A DNA stretch of 64,000 nt from Bradyrhizobium diazoefficiens USDA 110 (GCF_000011365.1 NC_004463.1:2094001-2158000), one strand, 5' to 3'; positions 37,756-47,728 are shown, numbered from the stretch's first letter. A program made the numbers and translations. Notes: generated by a model not told the origin, from the sequence alone.

Positions 37756-39262
37756 GTCGATCGTTAATAAGCCGAATTGGGCTGAACTGGACAGTTGAGC
37801 GTTGGCCAGAGTGAGAGCAGGAAGAGGGACAAAAGGTCTCTGAGCCAAGCCAGGACACGGCGGAGGTTGTGGCCAACGGCCGAGAGGAGAACGTTAGCGG
37901 CATCTCCGGCGCGGCCTTTGAGATAGCAGCGGCCAAGGTGACCTTCGTTCTTCATGTGTCCGATGATGGGCTCGATGGCGGAACGGCGGCGTAGCTCGCG
38001 CTTGATGACGCCGAAGACGCCGCGCTTCTGGCCCGAGATGAAGACGCGGCGGGGATTTTGTGTGTCGTGGCCGCGATATCCCTTGTCGACATAGGCCCGT
38101 TCGATCGGGCAGCCGGTGAGGCTCTCGGTGCGCTCGATGACGTTGCGAAGGGTGTGACCGTCGTAGGGGTTGTCCGGCAGCGAGCAGGCGTGGAGCACGA
38201 ACAAGCCGCCCGGAGCTCTTTGGTTGTTGGTGACGATGGAGGCCTTCACGCCGAACTCATAGGGCGGCGGCCTTGCCCTTGCCGATGCACTCGACCTCCG
38301 GAGCATGGAAGGAATACAACTTCCAGCCGCGCTGGCGCTGCTGCTGCGAGCCGATCTGGGTGGCTCGGCTCAGCGGCAGGGCGAATGCCCCCTCCAATGC
38401 GGCCTGGCCCTCGGTCTTGCGGCGAATGTCGCGGATGATCCGGCCCAGCCGGCTGCGCAGGATGCGCAGCTGTCGCTGATGCCGGTTGAATTGTTTGGCA
38501 TGAGCGTAGCGGCCCGCCATCATCGCCGCGCTTTTGGCCACGCGAACATAGGATTGCCGGAGCCTGACCCCGTGCTTCCTCGCCAGGCGGTTCAACCCGC
38601 GGATCGCTGCATGCAGCAGCTTGGCGTCGGTCGGGAAGCTGATGGCCTTCGGTTGGACGGTCGTGTCGACCGTGACCCGCTTGAGGTCCTGGCTGCGCAA
38701 CGCACCGCTCGCGTGCGCCACGCGAAGGCTCTCGGCCAACAACCGCTCCAGCTTGTCGCCGAGCCGCTTGCGCCAGTGGCTCAGGTCTGAGCGCTCATGC
38801 GGGAAAACGTGCTGGAAAAACTCTTCGCCGGTGAAGAACTGGAAGTACGGATCGTGGACCCAGCGCTCGCACACCCCCTCGTAGATGTGCTTGAGCAGCA
38901 GCAATCCGATCATGAAGCGGGTCGCGATACCCGGCCTGCCGTTGTCGCTGTAGAGCGGCGCGATCTCGCCGTCGATCCAGTCCCAATCGACCCTGCCGGC
39001 GAGCAGAACCAGCTCGTGTCGCATGTTGATGATCTGGTCCAGCCGGGACCGGAACAGATCGTTCGAGCCTGTCGTCCTGTGCTTCTTTGGTCGCATCGGT
39101 CCCTCCGATGCAGCACAGAATCACGGTTCGCAGCGGCAGGGAAATCCAAAATCGAAATTGCAGGTTTTTGCTGTGAAGCCCCAATCCCCTGCAATCTCAA
39201 ATGCCGCCGCAACCGGAAAACAGACTCTCAATCAAGTGCTTGGAGGCTTGTTCACGGACAAC
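37756..39262 (-). mobile_element. IS5/IS1182-like insertion sequence, copy 2, 1,507 bp
   Basis: A diverged relative of 24632-26155. The left end GTCGATCGTTAATAAGCC and the complement of the right end GTTGTCCGTGAACAAGCC are recognisable, and TGGTGA is duplicated directly on both sides (37750-37755 and 39263-39268). The 6-bp duplication equals that of copy 1. Confidence 0.82.
37764..39096 (-). pseudogene. IS5/IS1182-like transposase, broken copy
   Basis: Starts [20 protein letters not shown] at 39096. It has a short in-frame deletion after LLLKHIYEG (the GLSDE of copy 1 is missing) and a frameshift near 38270 between [10 protein letters not shown] and [12 protein letters not shown]. The catalytic residues survive in the two frames ([30 protein letters not shown]). 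Probably inactive. Confidence 0.88.
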
Positions 39263-39288
39263 TGGTGAGGATCAGAACAATCGAGCCA

Positions 39289-40020
39289 TGGAACCTGACA
39301 GGCACTCCAAATCCAGCGTTGACCAGCCCGACGAGAAGCTTCGCGGCCGAGCGAGGCCCTGACCCTACGCGTCGGCATAGCAATCGTGGACCGGTTCATC
39401 ATATCGTTTTACAGCTTAAGGGAGATGCAGTGAATCGTGAGGGGCTCTATTCTTCGATGTCCGCCGGATAAATTTGGAAATGCGGCAAATGATGATCGAG
39501 GACGATAAGGGGATTCGCCCCGGCATCGAAACGATGCGCGGGTTGCCTGCATTTTATGATGGTGCAGTCGTGACGACATCGTCGCTCACGAATGTAAGTC
39601 TATGTGTCGATCTGGACGCGGCGAAGCAGTTGGATCGATTACAGCCGATGATCGAACCGATAAACTACACGACGCTTTGGCAGCTGCAACCTGTGTCAAA
39701 CAGTTGAAGTTCGATGCGGTTTCTCCTTTTCGCCCGATGAAGTAGTCTACGAAAATCGAGCGATGCAGTTCGTAGCGCATATTTAAGCTATCTAATGCGG
39801 AACGAACGCCGCATAAACTTCATCGGCTCCACTAGGGTTGGCGCGATTATCGCCGCCGCTTCGGCCAAATATCTCAAACCATATATGTTGGAGCTTTGGG
39901 CTCGACGCCGTTGATTGTGCTCAACGACGCGGGCGAAAAAAATGACAAGGCTGGCGCGAGCGCCAAGCAAAGGAGACAGGCGAGGGGTGTGGCCCTGCGA
40001 AGTGCACACCGCAGTTTTCC
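39289..40020. other. Region between the IS and the RiPP cluster with possible small or decayed ORFs
   Basis: Holds a 24-codon frame from ATG 39289 (Ser/Asp-rich N-terminus, effector-like only in composition) and a 77-codon frame at 39474-39707 (MEMRQMMIEDDKGIRPGIET... ending LQPVSNS) with no recognised domain. The second could be a gene fragment. The remaining 300 bases are AT-richer and show nothing. Confidence 0.3.
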
Positions 40021-42000
40021 TTATTCGCGCGGGAGGGCCACTGGCGTGGAGCGTCGGTCGAGATAGCCACCAGGGAACGCAGTCAGGGGAAGGATTGGCG
40101 TATATGGATGCCATAACGCGAGCCCAACCAGCCGCGCGTCAAGCCGTACGATCAGTTTGCGGGCGATCATGTTAGCTATCGCCTCATCAATCTCGCCCTG
40201 CATTACATTCGCCGCGCCCGGCCGATCGCACAGGCGAGTTTCAGGCGAGCCTTCGTCCGCGGCCAGAAGAATTTCTCGCTCGAGGCCTCTGACGCGGTGT
40301 TCGCGCTCGATTGCTATGGCTCGCGTGTCCTCGACTATGATTTCGTCGCCGTTGTCCTGCATCGACAGCATAGAGAAAGTCGGCCCCCTCCAGGCTTTCA
40401 GCCAGGCATCGATGCCCTTGGCGACGGCATTTAGCCCCGGGCGGTTTTCGTCGCGCGGTGTGAAATGGCCGCCGACATCGTGGTCTTCGCTGTCTTCGAA
40501 GTAGTATACCTGTTCCGAGAGATCGCGCTCCGACAGCGGATACACGTAGCGATAGGGGGCGGCCGGGAGCAGCTTCAGTCCATGTTTCTCAGCTGTGTAA
40601 TGATAGGGGCTGTAGCGCTGGTATCGCAAGCGTACCGCAGGTCCCGGCTGCAGATGATGCAGCAACGGCAACCAAGAGGCCATTTCCGCATACCATGCAT
40701 CACACTCGCCGGGAAAGCCCCACAATAAACTCCAACTGACCCGCACGCCGTACTGACGGCACCACTTCAACAGCTGAACATTGTGCGCTGAGGTCGTTCC
40801 TTTGCGCATCAGCTTCAAAACACGAGTATCCAGGCTCTCAATACCCGGTTGAATCCAGCGGACGCCGGCGGCAGCCAGCTTTTCCACTTCGTGGCGCTTC
40901 AGGTTGGCTTTGACCTCAAAGAAGATCGCGAGCTTCTCGGGTAGCGCGGTGAGGTGAGGGAGCGCCTTTTCAAGGTAGTCAATGGCCATAATATTGTCTA
41001 CAGCTTCGATGCGCGACGAGCCGTAGCGCGCCGACATCTCAATCATCTCCGCTGCGGCCTGCCCCGCGGGCTTCTGGCGGTAGGTCATCGATCCGCCGTT
41101 CAGCCCGCAAAACAGGCAATGACTGCGCTCGCCCCACCAGCAGCCGCGAGAGAACTCCATCGGCAGCCCAGCATGGATGCGGTCGGCGTAGAGCGACGCC
41201 TCAACCTCCGCAAAATAGTCCGAGAAATCCGGCAGCGGCAGGTCACGCATGTTCTCGATCACGGCGCGGGGCACTAAGTCGCGCGTCGACGCCGCGGGAT
41301 AGCCGGCCTCGCGATGCGTCGGGCCGAAAACGCCAAATGGCAGGTCAGCAGGCGGGATGTCTCTGCCGCGATTTAGGATGTCCCAACACAGCGGGCCGAT
41401 CAGTGCGTCGGCCTCGCCCGACACGACATAGTCGACCCATGGGAAACGCGCGTGAGTGCTGCGCCCCATTACCGACTCGCAGTTCGCTCCACCCATGAGG
41501 GTGACAAGATCAAGTGAGCGCTCGCTCAGCCGGCGCAGCAACGCGAGCGAGGGGACATGCTGGGTGAAGGTCGAGCTGCACCCGACCATAGCCGGCCGCT
41601 TCGCCAATATCTTGTCAGCCGTCCAGTCGATAAACCCGCCGATGAGCGAGCGCAGCCTAAGGAAATTCGCGCGACGCTCGGCCATACCTTTGCCTGCGTG
41701 TATCGGGTTGCGCTCGAAATAGAGGTCGAGGAAGGCGTTTTGTTCGGGTTCGAAGCCGGGAAAAGCAATGCCCGCGAACAGCCAATCAACCAGTGCCTCC
41801 TCTGGCGGGCAATTCTCAAGAGGTCCATAGTCGGCGATGCCTATGTATTCTAGAAACCAGATGTTGGCATATGCTATGGTGGATTGCAGTCCAGCCTGGG
41901 TCAGCGCTGATTTCAGCAGACCAAGCGCCAGTGACGGCCTTTCGACTGCCGACACAGGCATGTTGACTAGGACGATTGGCACAGCGATACTCATAATCAT
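40021..42000 (-). CDS. RiPP-maturation radical SAM C-methyltransferase, B12-binding type, 659 aa
   Basis: The ATG at 42000 (or 41994) begins MIMSIAVPIVLVNMPVSAVE, the opening of a cobalamin-binding domain, which runs to about residue 250 (MVGCSSTFTQHVPSLALLRR, LMGGANCESVMG). The radical SAM core has the cluster motif C-W-W-G-E-R-S-H-C-L-F-C at about residues 286-297, in the RGCWWG..HC.FCGLNG form of the RiPP maturation radical SAM protein 1 family (TIGR03975). Relatives of PoyB/PoyC methylate unactivated carbons of a precursor peptide. The only candidate substrate here is the precursor at 44324-44689. Last gene of the cluster, intact. Confidence 0.88.
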   Translation of the reverse strand: MIMSIAVPIVLVNMPVSAVERPSLALGLLKSALTQAGLQSTIAYANIWFLEYIGIADYGPLENCPPEEALVDWLFAGIAFPGFEPEQNAFLDLYFERNPIHAGKGMAERRANFLRLRSLIGGFIDWTADKILAKRPAMVGCSSTFTQHVPSLALLRRLSERSLDLVTLMGGANCESVMGRSTHARFPWVDYVVSGEADALIGPLCWDILNRGRDIPPADLPFGVFGPTHREAGYPAASTRDLVPRAVIENMRDLPLPDFSDYFAEVEASLYADRIHAGLPMEFSRGCWWGERSHCLFCGLNGGSMTYRQKPAGQAAAEMIEMSARYGSSRIEAVDNIMAIDYLEKALPHLTALPEKLAIFFEVKANLKRHEVEKLAAAGVRWIQPGIESLDTRVLKLMRKGTTSAHNVQLLKWCRQYGVRVSWSLLWGFPGECDAWYAEMASWLPLLHHLQPGPAVRLRYQRYSPYHYTAEKHGLKLLPAAPYRYVYPLSERDLSEQVYYFEDSEDHDVGGHFTPRDENRPGLNAVAKGIDAWLKAWRGPTFSMLSMQDNGDEIIVEDTRAIAIEREHRVRGLEREILLAADEGSPETRLCDRPGAANVMQGEIDEAIANMIARKLIVRLDARLVGLALWHPYTPILPLTAFPGGYLDRRSTPVALPRE

Positions 42001-42700
42001 TCCACGTTATTCATGATGTGCGCACAGGTGCGTTCGCCATGCCATAGTCTCATGCGCCGGACGGCAAAGTGAATTCTGCGCGACTCCTGACCGGAGCCGT
42101 GAACATGAAGTCGCTAATTCGGCTAGTGGGCAGCCCGCTTCGAGCCACGATTTCCGCGTCACGTTCGTTGCCCGGCGACTGGACGGCATGAGCAAGCAGA
42201 GAGTGCTGGAGCCGAACGGGGAATAATTGCCTGCACGCGGCTCCGCTCTGGTATTTAGCGGCGCCACCCTCGAGTGAGACTCGCTGTTTTTCATCATTGA
42301 TGAACGGACTGACGTCGTCATTCACATGGACCTATCAAAGTTTCAGGCGCGTCGTCGTCCGCTAGCAGGGATCACCGCCAGTGCAAGTTGCAGTGGCGCG
42401 CCACGAAAAGCCACGACCTCTCCGGAACCAGCGGCACCGTCGTCTGGCAGAACCATTTGATTGACCACTGGGCGGGGCAAGCCATTCTCGACTTAACCGC
42501 GTGCGTCCCAGTCGTGCACCGCTGATGCCCGAAATGAGGGCTTGGCTCGAAGCCGCAAGCGCGGAACCCCGCTGGTCTTCTTTTGTCACGCCGGTTGTGC
42601 ACGCCACGAAGCCAGGGACCGTGGATGCGGAGCGGCATGTCATCGCGCTCAGCACTGCTGGATGGTGGGATGCTGCTGTCGCTTGAGGCTAAGTAGTGCC
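42001..42700 (-). other. Middle of the RiPP cluster, one small ORF and unexplained sequence
   Basis: Between epimerase and methyltransferase 700 bases hold no recognised enzyme. Only the small frame at 42050-42325 looks plausible. 42330-42700 has competing frames on both strands with no motif. A deleted maturation, protease or transport gene would fit. Confidence 0.35.
42050..42325 (-). CDS. Small ORF in the RiPP cluster, 91 aa
   Basis: A GTG start at 42325 gives MNDDVSPFINDEKQRVSLEG and continues through LLAHAVQSPGNERDAEIVAR to FTLPSGA. Codon use looks coding and it runs in the cluster's direction, ending 50 bases before the methyltransferase. No Nif11 or other leader motif is evident. It could be a second peptide, an accessory protein or a remnant. 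Confidence 0.35.
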   Translation of the reverse strand: MNDDVSPFINDEKQRVSLEGGAAKYQSGAACRQLFPVRLQHSLLAHAVQSPGNERDAEIVARSGLPTSRISDFMFTAPVRSRAEFTLPSGA

Positions 42701-44233
42701 TCAATGCGAATCGGCACAATCTGCACCCGTATGGGAGGACGCGTGTTTGACTCCTTCGATGCGCCTCGTCGTCCAGTCACCGGTCTGCCAGATGAAGCAG
42801 TCGTCGAGGTCTTCTTCGATCAGCCCGGTCATGTACAACTGATCGAGCAAGTCGGCGACCCCAAGGAGGGTTGTTCCGTCAGCTGCGACCCGAATAACCA
42901 GCTCCGACATTGTGCAGTTGCCGTCCGCGATCAAAGGGCCAACGGAAATCGGGGCGATGTCGTCGAGCACGCGGTGTTCCATGTTGCGTGAGCGAAGATG
43001 AAAGCACCGGTTCCCTGCCTTATATTGCAGGTCCCTGCGGAAGCGGATCGGCAGGTCATGGGCTGGGCTCTCGAGCATATACTGTTCGATCATGCTCTGC
43101 AGCCCGCCCCGGAAACCGTCAGGCGTGCTGAAGAAGCGTTCACCCAGAATGCGGGTACCCGAGAGGCCAGCGATCGCTACCCGGCACCGGCGTCACCAGT
43201 CGTAAACGCCCCTGCCGCATATTTACGAGGAAGCCGGAAACGCAGGCGATCGTCGTGTGATTGCGTTCCAGAAAGGCGATTGCACCGTCCTTGTTAGCGC
43301 CCCTGCGCTTCTCCTTCCGCTCGCGCGCGCGCCCGACCATGGCCTTTGCTGTCTGCGCCTCCTTGCCCTGCAGGATGAGTTCGACTCCTAGCAACTCCTC
43401 AGGCGAAAAGGCCGTGTGAACCTGATTAAGATGGGCCCTGCTCAGCACGGAGAAACGATTCGTCGTCGTGCGATATAGATTGAAGAGCCCGAGCACGTGC
43501 CTGGTGAGTGCCGGATCCTTGAGTGGGGCTGCGGTTGTTGTTTGCGGTAACGCGCCCGTAATCTGATAGTAGTCGAACAGAAAGCGATCGTAGTGTGGGT
43601 TGTCCATAGGATCTGTGGCCCAGTAGCAGAAGCCCGTGCGGACTGCAGAACCAAACATTTCGCTCGCGACACCAACCACGCCCCGCCAAAGCGCTGCATG
43701 CTCTTTGCTATGTCGTAATAGCCTGTAAAGCGATCGGCCGAGAGGCCACAGAACCAACAACCGACGCTGCAGCCTTCGCTTAGCTCGAAAGCGATTATGG
43801 GGTGCGTGAGCGACGCCGCCGACACGCCCAATTGGTCATTGCAGCGCCGGATTTGCCGCTCGCGCCAAGCATGAAAGCGAGGATTGATCGTCGACATCTC
43901 GCCTTCGTCGCGCAAGAGGTCGCGATGACGCATCATCTCGCGGAGATACTCATCCCACATCACAGCCAGCGGCCACGGCGCAGACTCCGGCTTGAAGCGG
44001 TATTGTTGGTAGCCACCGCGCCAGAGCGGCAGCACCTCCATTGGATCCACATTGATGCCGTACCGCTCTGTTACCGCTCGAGGGGTGGCGATTGCCTCCG
44101 CAAGCGCCCTGCGGAACTCCTCGTCACCGACTAACCGCTCCATGAAGCGTTTGAGATGCGATAGCGTGCGCAGTTGCTCCGGGGTACGCCGGTCAAAAAT
44201 CTGTCGGTAGTGCTCGGCGGCAGCGTGTGTCAT
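42701..44233 (-). pseudogene. PoyD-type radical SAM amino-acid epimerase, two frameshifts
   Basis: From the ATG at 44233 (MTHAAAEHYRQIFDRRTPEQ) the N-terminal helical region leads to the cluster motif ELSEGCSVGCWFCGLSA (CxxxCxxC, about residues 156-163), as in radical SAM RiPP epimerases of the PoyD family (TIGR04517). Near 43700 the frame changes and continues SKEHAALWRGVVGVASEMFG, then FCYWATDPMDNPHYDRFLFD and HLNQVHTAFSPEELLG. Near 43150 it changes again to LGERFFSTPDGF and ends at 42701. Reconstructed length is about 511 aa. The intact enzyme would convert L- to D-residues in the precursor. Confidence 0.85.
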
Positions 44234-44323
44234 TGACGAAGCTTACTTCATGTTTTCATCGCACTTCATCGCACTTCATCGCCTCCTCGAGCAACCACCC
44301 GATGCGGTCAGAGCGAAGGCATG

Positions 44324-44689
44324 TCAGACCTCGGCCACGACCGCTACAATAACAACCACAACAACTGCAACGGGCTCAACTGCTGTGGCGTGGTCAGAGG
44401 CCGCTTCCGCGGCTTGCGCGCCGCTCGTGGCCACCTCTGCAAGGGCCTGAACAGCGCCGGTCGAGATCGTATCACTCGAATTAAAAGTGCCACCGGCGAG
44501 CGGTTTAGTCGTCAACTTCTGTCGAGCTCGAATGCAACTTTTAGCTTCATCAGGTGTGAAGCTGTAGCCGAGGCTCTTTCCGATCGCGACAATCGATGCA
44601 AGGCCGGTAGCAATTGGTTTTACGCGTTCAAGCAGACCACCGTCGTTCCCCAGATCGTTGACGAATCGCTCTACGTCAGTTCGCGACAC
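44324..44689 (-). CDS. Nif11-leader RiPP precursor, proteusin-like, 121 aa
   Basis: The GTG start at 44689 follows GGAG by 7 bases. Residues 1 to about 60 form a Nif11-type leader ([20 protein letters not shown] ... [16 protein letters not shown]). The rest is small and non-charged: a Thr/Ser/Gly/Ala stretch ([17 protein letters not shown]) and a C-terminus [16 protein letters not shown]. Runs of Val, Ala and Gly are the kind of core that PoyB/C and PoyD act on in polytheonamide. It sits 90 bases upstream of the epimerase, same strand. The cleavage site is not obvious (no clear double Gly). Confidence 0.8.
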   Translation of the reverse strand: MSRTDVERFVNDLGNDGGLLERVKPIATGLASIVAIGKSLGYSFTPDEAKSCIRARQKLTTKPLAGGTFNSSDTISTGAVQALAEVATSGAQAAEAASDHATAVEPVAVVVVVIVAVVAEV

Positions 44690-44904
44690 AGCCAGTCTCC
44701 GTGCCTTTGCTCAAAGTCGCCAAATCATCCATCTCGGGCTCACAAGCGATTGGTGCCGACGCCGTTAACAGGGCAAGAGGCGTGCCGAATTGAAGATTGC
44801 TGATTTTTCGTTTTTCTGACCCTGCGTATCGTCCACTTGGTGACACTTTGTTGCCGAACTGACAATCGGCCCGCTACGCGGGACGAGGTTTTCGTTGACA
44901 GTAT
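44690..44904. other. Upstream region of the RiPP operon
   Basis: Non-coding. It should contain the promoter of the minus-strand cluster, but I cannot pick -35/-10 boxes with confidence. Confidence 0.3.
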
Positions 44905-45897
44905 CCAAACGGAGCAGGTTCTTCACGGCTGCGCCACAACGACGGAGGCAATCCGTCGAACAATACAAAATAGTCAAGAGAGCCTGGGGGCGCTGTCCAA
45001 GCGTTATGGATCAATCCGAAGACCGTCGCAAAATGGAAGAAGCGCGGTTCGGTGGCCGATCTTCCGACCGGCCCGAGAGAGCCAAAATCCACCAGTTTGT
45101 CGCTTGAGAAGGAGGCCATCATCGTCGCCTTTTGCAAGCATGCGCTGCTGCCGCTGGATGACTATGACTGCCTTTATGCTCTCCAGGCGACAATCCCGCA
45201 TCTGACACGCTCATCGCTTTATCGCTGTCTTCAGCGCCATGGCATCTCACGGCTTCCGACGTGGAGGATGGCAAGGGCGTAAGGCGCAAGTTCAAAAGCT
45301 ATCTCGGATACTTCCACATCGACATCGCCGAGGTTCGCACCGCGATGGGAGGGCTTTATCTCTTCGTCGCAATCGATCGAACCTCGAAGTGCGCCTTCAC
45401 CGAGTTGCACGAAAAGCCACGAGTGTCACAGCCGACTTCTTGCGGAACTTGATCAAGGCAGTCCCTTACAAGATCCACACCGTTCTGACGGACAACGGCA
45501 CCCACTCACCGACCCAAGCGGTGGGAGTTGGACTGTGGCCGATATCAAAGCCATGATCGAACGAAAGCAACCATTTTGGGCTCATGCCTTCGAGGTGGCC
45601 TGCGCCCGCAATGATATCGATCGTTGCCTGACCAAGCCTAAGCATCCCTGGACCAACGGCCAGGTCGAGCGGATGAACCGCACCATCAAGGAGGCCACAG
45701 TCAAGCGCTTCCACTACGACACGCATGACGAGTTGCGCAGCCACCTCGCCGACTTCGTCCGCGCCTACAACTTCGCTCGCCGGCTGAAGACCCTGAAGGG
45801 CCTCACGCCCTACGAATACATCTGCAAATGCTGGACTTCCCAGCCAGAACGATTCAAACTTAATCCGCTCCAGCAAATGCCGGGACTAAACACCTAG
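44905..45897 (+). pseudogene. IS481-family transposase, multiply frameshifted
   Basis: Pieces in order: VLHGCATTTEAIRRTIQNSQ, SLSLEKEAIIVAFCKHALLP, LTRSSLYRCLQRHGISRLP, FHIDIAEVRTAMGGLYLFVA (first Asp), TSVTADFLRNLIKAVPYKIH and VLTDNGTH (second Asp), then HPWTNGQVERMNRTIKEATV (Glu), ending at 45897. At least four frame changes. The right end CAGCAAATGCCGGGACTAAA is typical of the family. Confidence 0.8.
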
Positions 45898-46148
45898 TTT
45901 GGAAACGCAGTCGCTGTTGGAGCTTGCATACGGACGGCGCGGGCCGCTCGCCGTCGAAGGAGAGCGGCAATCGCCGTTCTTGAACCGGGCCCGTTTCTTG
46001 AGCCGCTGGTTGGCTGCTTTCGGGCAACGCTCCCTGTTGCTGATCGCGCTGCTGCTCCTCTGGTAGGCAGCTTCCAGGTTTGGTTTGGTAGATCCGGTCT
46101 TCCTGCCACCGTTCACGGAGGTCATCGTACGCTTGCGCAAACCGGCGA
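45898..46148. other. Spacer between the IS481 remnant and hipA
   Basis: No gene recognised; minus-strand frames here are Arg/Ser-rich and without motifs. Confidence 0.3.
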
Positions 46149-47468
46149 TCATTCACTACTCTTGAGCACAGCCAGCGAATTCACACGGCGCTTTGCGCCA
46201 TCAGCAATCGATATGGCCATCTTCTCCGGAAATCCTTTTGGAAGCGCATTCAGCACCTGATCTATGGCCTTTGCGGCTGTATCGCCGAGCTGCTGGATGA
46301 CAACCTTGACTGTTTTGTCGGGTAGACCGCAGCTTTTCGCAGTCTGCACGAAATGTCGGCCGAGAACCGTGTGGACGATGTAATGCCGGTTGCTGCCGAT
46401 CGCCATGGCCAGCTTCATTTGGTTTTGGCTGATCTGTCCAGCGTCCAAGCTCGGTTGGGTCGAAATGATGTCGTAAAGCGGTGCAAGATGAAAACGACCG
46501 CCCGGCGCCAAATGAATGCTAAAATTCTTCGCGTGGCCATCGGTGGCGGCAAGCAGCCAGAACACGATCTGCGCCTTGAAGAAAATGGCCTGGTCGTCCT
46601 CAGGCGTATCGCTGCCCTTGAGGAAATCCGAGATTTTGCGGATGCCGGGTCCGCCATCGGATTCATACTTTCGCGCGGGTGGAACGGACAGCGCCTGGCA
46701 GCAGTCTTCCTGCGGCAGCCGCAACAGGCGGCCGTCGCGCGTCCAGATGCGATCGAACCGCTCAACTGCGAGCACGCGGCGCCCGGCGAAATCGATGATG
46801 CTTGATTTGGCGACAGGCAAGCCGAGTGCCGCAACCAGCTCAAGGCACAGATGCTCGTTTTCAACGCTGCCGGTCAGGTCGATTCCGTTCGGCAACTTCC
46901 CGATCTGCGGCTTGATAATGTGCGTAGTTGCGGTCGTGCCATGAGGCACGTGCCACTTGTCTTTCCAGTAAAGCAGCGCTGTCTTTTCCTGCGCGCCCGC
47001 GAGAGAAATGCGGAAGTCCTGGTCGGGGCCGATGCCGAGCGGATTGCTGGCAAGGTTGCCGAGAATGGCGGCGATCTCCTGATCGCTAGCGGCGCGGCCA
47101 TCAATGGCGCCGGCGCCCCCGGGTGCGGCACTGTCGGGAAGGAATTGCAGCGCCCCGATGCAATCGCGGCCGATGGCGGAGAGCAGGCTGTAAGCATCGG
47201 CGCCATCAGCATGCGCGCGTTCGGCGACGCGTCGGCGGATGTCGTCATTATCGGGCAGAAGATTGTCAAAAACAGCGACGACGGGATCGCCGATATAACG
47301 ATCCTCCCGCAATGGCAGCGACACGGAAACGGGGATGGCATTTTCCCACGCGAGCCACTGCTTGTCATACTGGAAATCGATTGCGCCACTGCTCTCGCGC
47401 CGCAGCCGCCCGACCAGCCGTGCGTTGAGGTAGACGTTGAGCGGCGCGCGGGCAGGGCGACGCGCCAT
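46149..47468 (-). CDS. hipA: HipA-type serine/threonine kinase toxin, 439 aa
   Basis: The ATG at 47468 overlaps the hipB stop (TGATG). The N-terminal HipA domain (LNVYLNARLVGRL, VFDNLLPDND) is followed by the kinase: the loop SLAGAQEKTALL, Lys in THIIKPQI, ENEHLCLELVAALGLPV, ERFDR, the catalytic Asp310 in ATDGHAKNFS and the metal Asp in LAPLYDIIS. HipA kinases phosphorylate targets such as glutamyl-tRNA synthetase and induce dormancy. Length is typical. All motifs intact, so likely functional. Confidence 0.93.
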   Translation of the reverse strand: MARRPARAPLNVYLNARLVGRLRRESSGAIDFQYDKQWLAWENAIPVSVSLPLREDRYIGDPVVAVFDNLLPDNDDIRRRVAERAHADGADAYSLLSAIGRDCIGALQFLPDSAAPGGAGAIDGRAASDQEIAAILGNLASNPLGIGPDQDFRISLAGAQEKTALLYWKDKWHVPHGTTATTHIIKPQIGKLPNGIDLTGSVENEHLCLELVAALGLPVAKSSIIDFAGRRVLAVERFDRIWTRDGRLLRLPQEDCCQALSVPPARKYESDGGPGIRKISDFLKGSDTPEDDQAIFFKAQIVFWLLAATDGHAKNFSIHLAPGGRFHLAPLYDIISTQPSLDAGQISQNQMKLAMAIGSNRHYIVHTVLGRHFVQTAKSCGLPDKTVKVVIQQLGDTAAKAIDQVLNALPKGFPEKMAISIADGAKRRVNSLAVLKSSE

Positions 47469-47719
47469 CAGAACAGATCCTCAATCGCTTCAGCCGTCAA
47501 TTTGGTGCGCGGCCGGATGACCAGCTCGAGGTCGAGCGCGGCCAGCGCATCCATCAAGATGCGCAGCTGCGTTGCAGGTTCACCGGCCTCCAGCTTCGAG
47601 ACCGTCGCTTGACGCGCATGCATCTTCTCACCGAGGTCCCCCTGGGTGAGCTTCTTCTGCCGCCGGTAGCGCCTGATCCCGGCGCCGATTTGCTGGGGGG
47701 TGCGGGCAATCGTATCCAT
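47468..47719 (-). CDS. hipB: HipB-type antitoxin, XRE repressor, 83 aa
   Basis: Starts MDTIARTPQQIGAGIRRYRR. The helix-turn-helix (LTQGDLGEKMHARQATVSKL) spans about residues 25-45, and a short beta/tail (LDLELVIRPR) follows. It should bind HipA and repress the operon through the three palindromes at 47729-47798 just upstream. Coupled to hipA by stop/start overlap. Confidence 0.93.
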   Translation of the reverse strand: MDTIARTPQQIGAGIRRYRRQKKLTQGDLGEKMHARQATVSKLEAGEPATQLRILMDALAALDLELVIRPRTKLTAEAIEDLF

Positions 47720-47728
47720 AAAGGCATG

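Noticed and set aside
44250..44285. Short tandem repeat (ATCGCACTTC units) as a possible CRISPR or iteron
   Set aside because: Only two to three 10-base units and no spacers; a simple slippage repeat downstream of the RiPP precursor gene.
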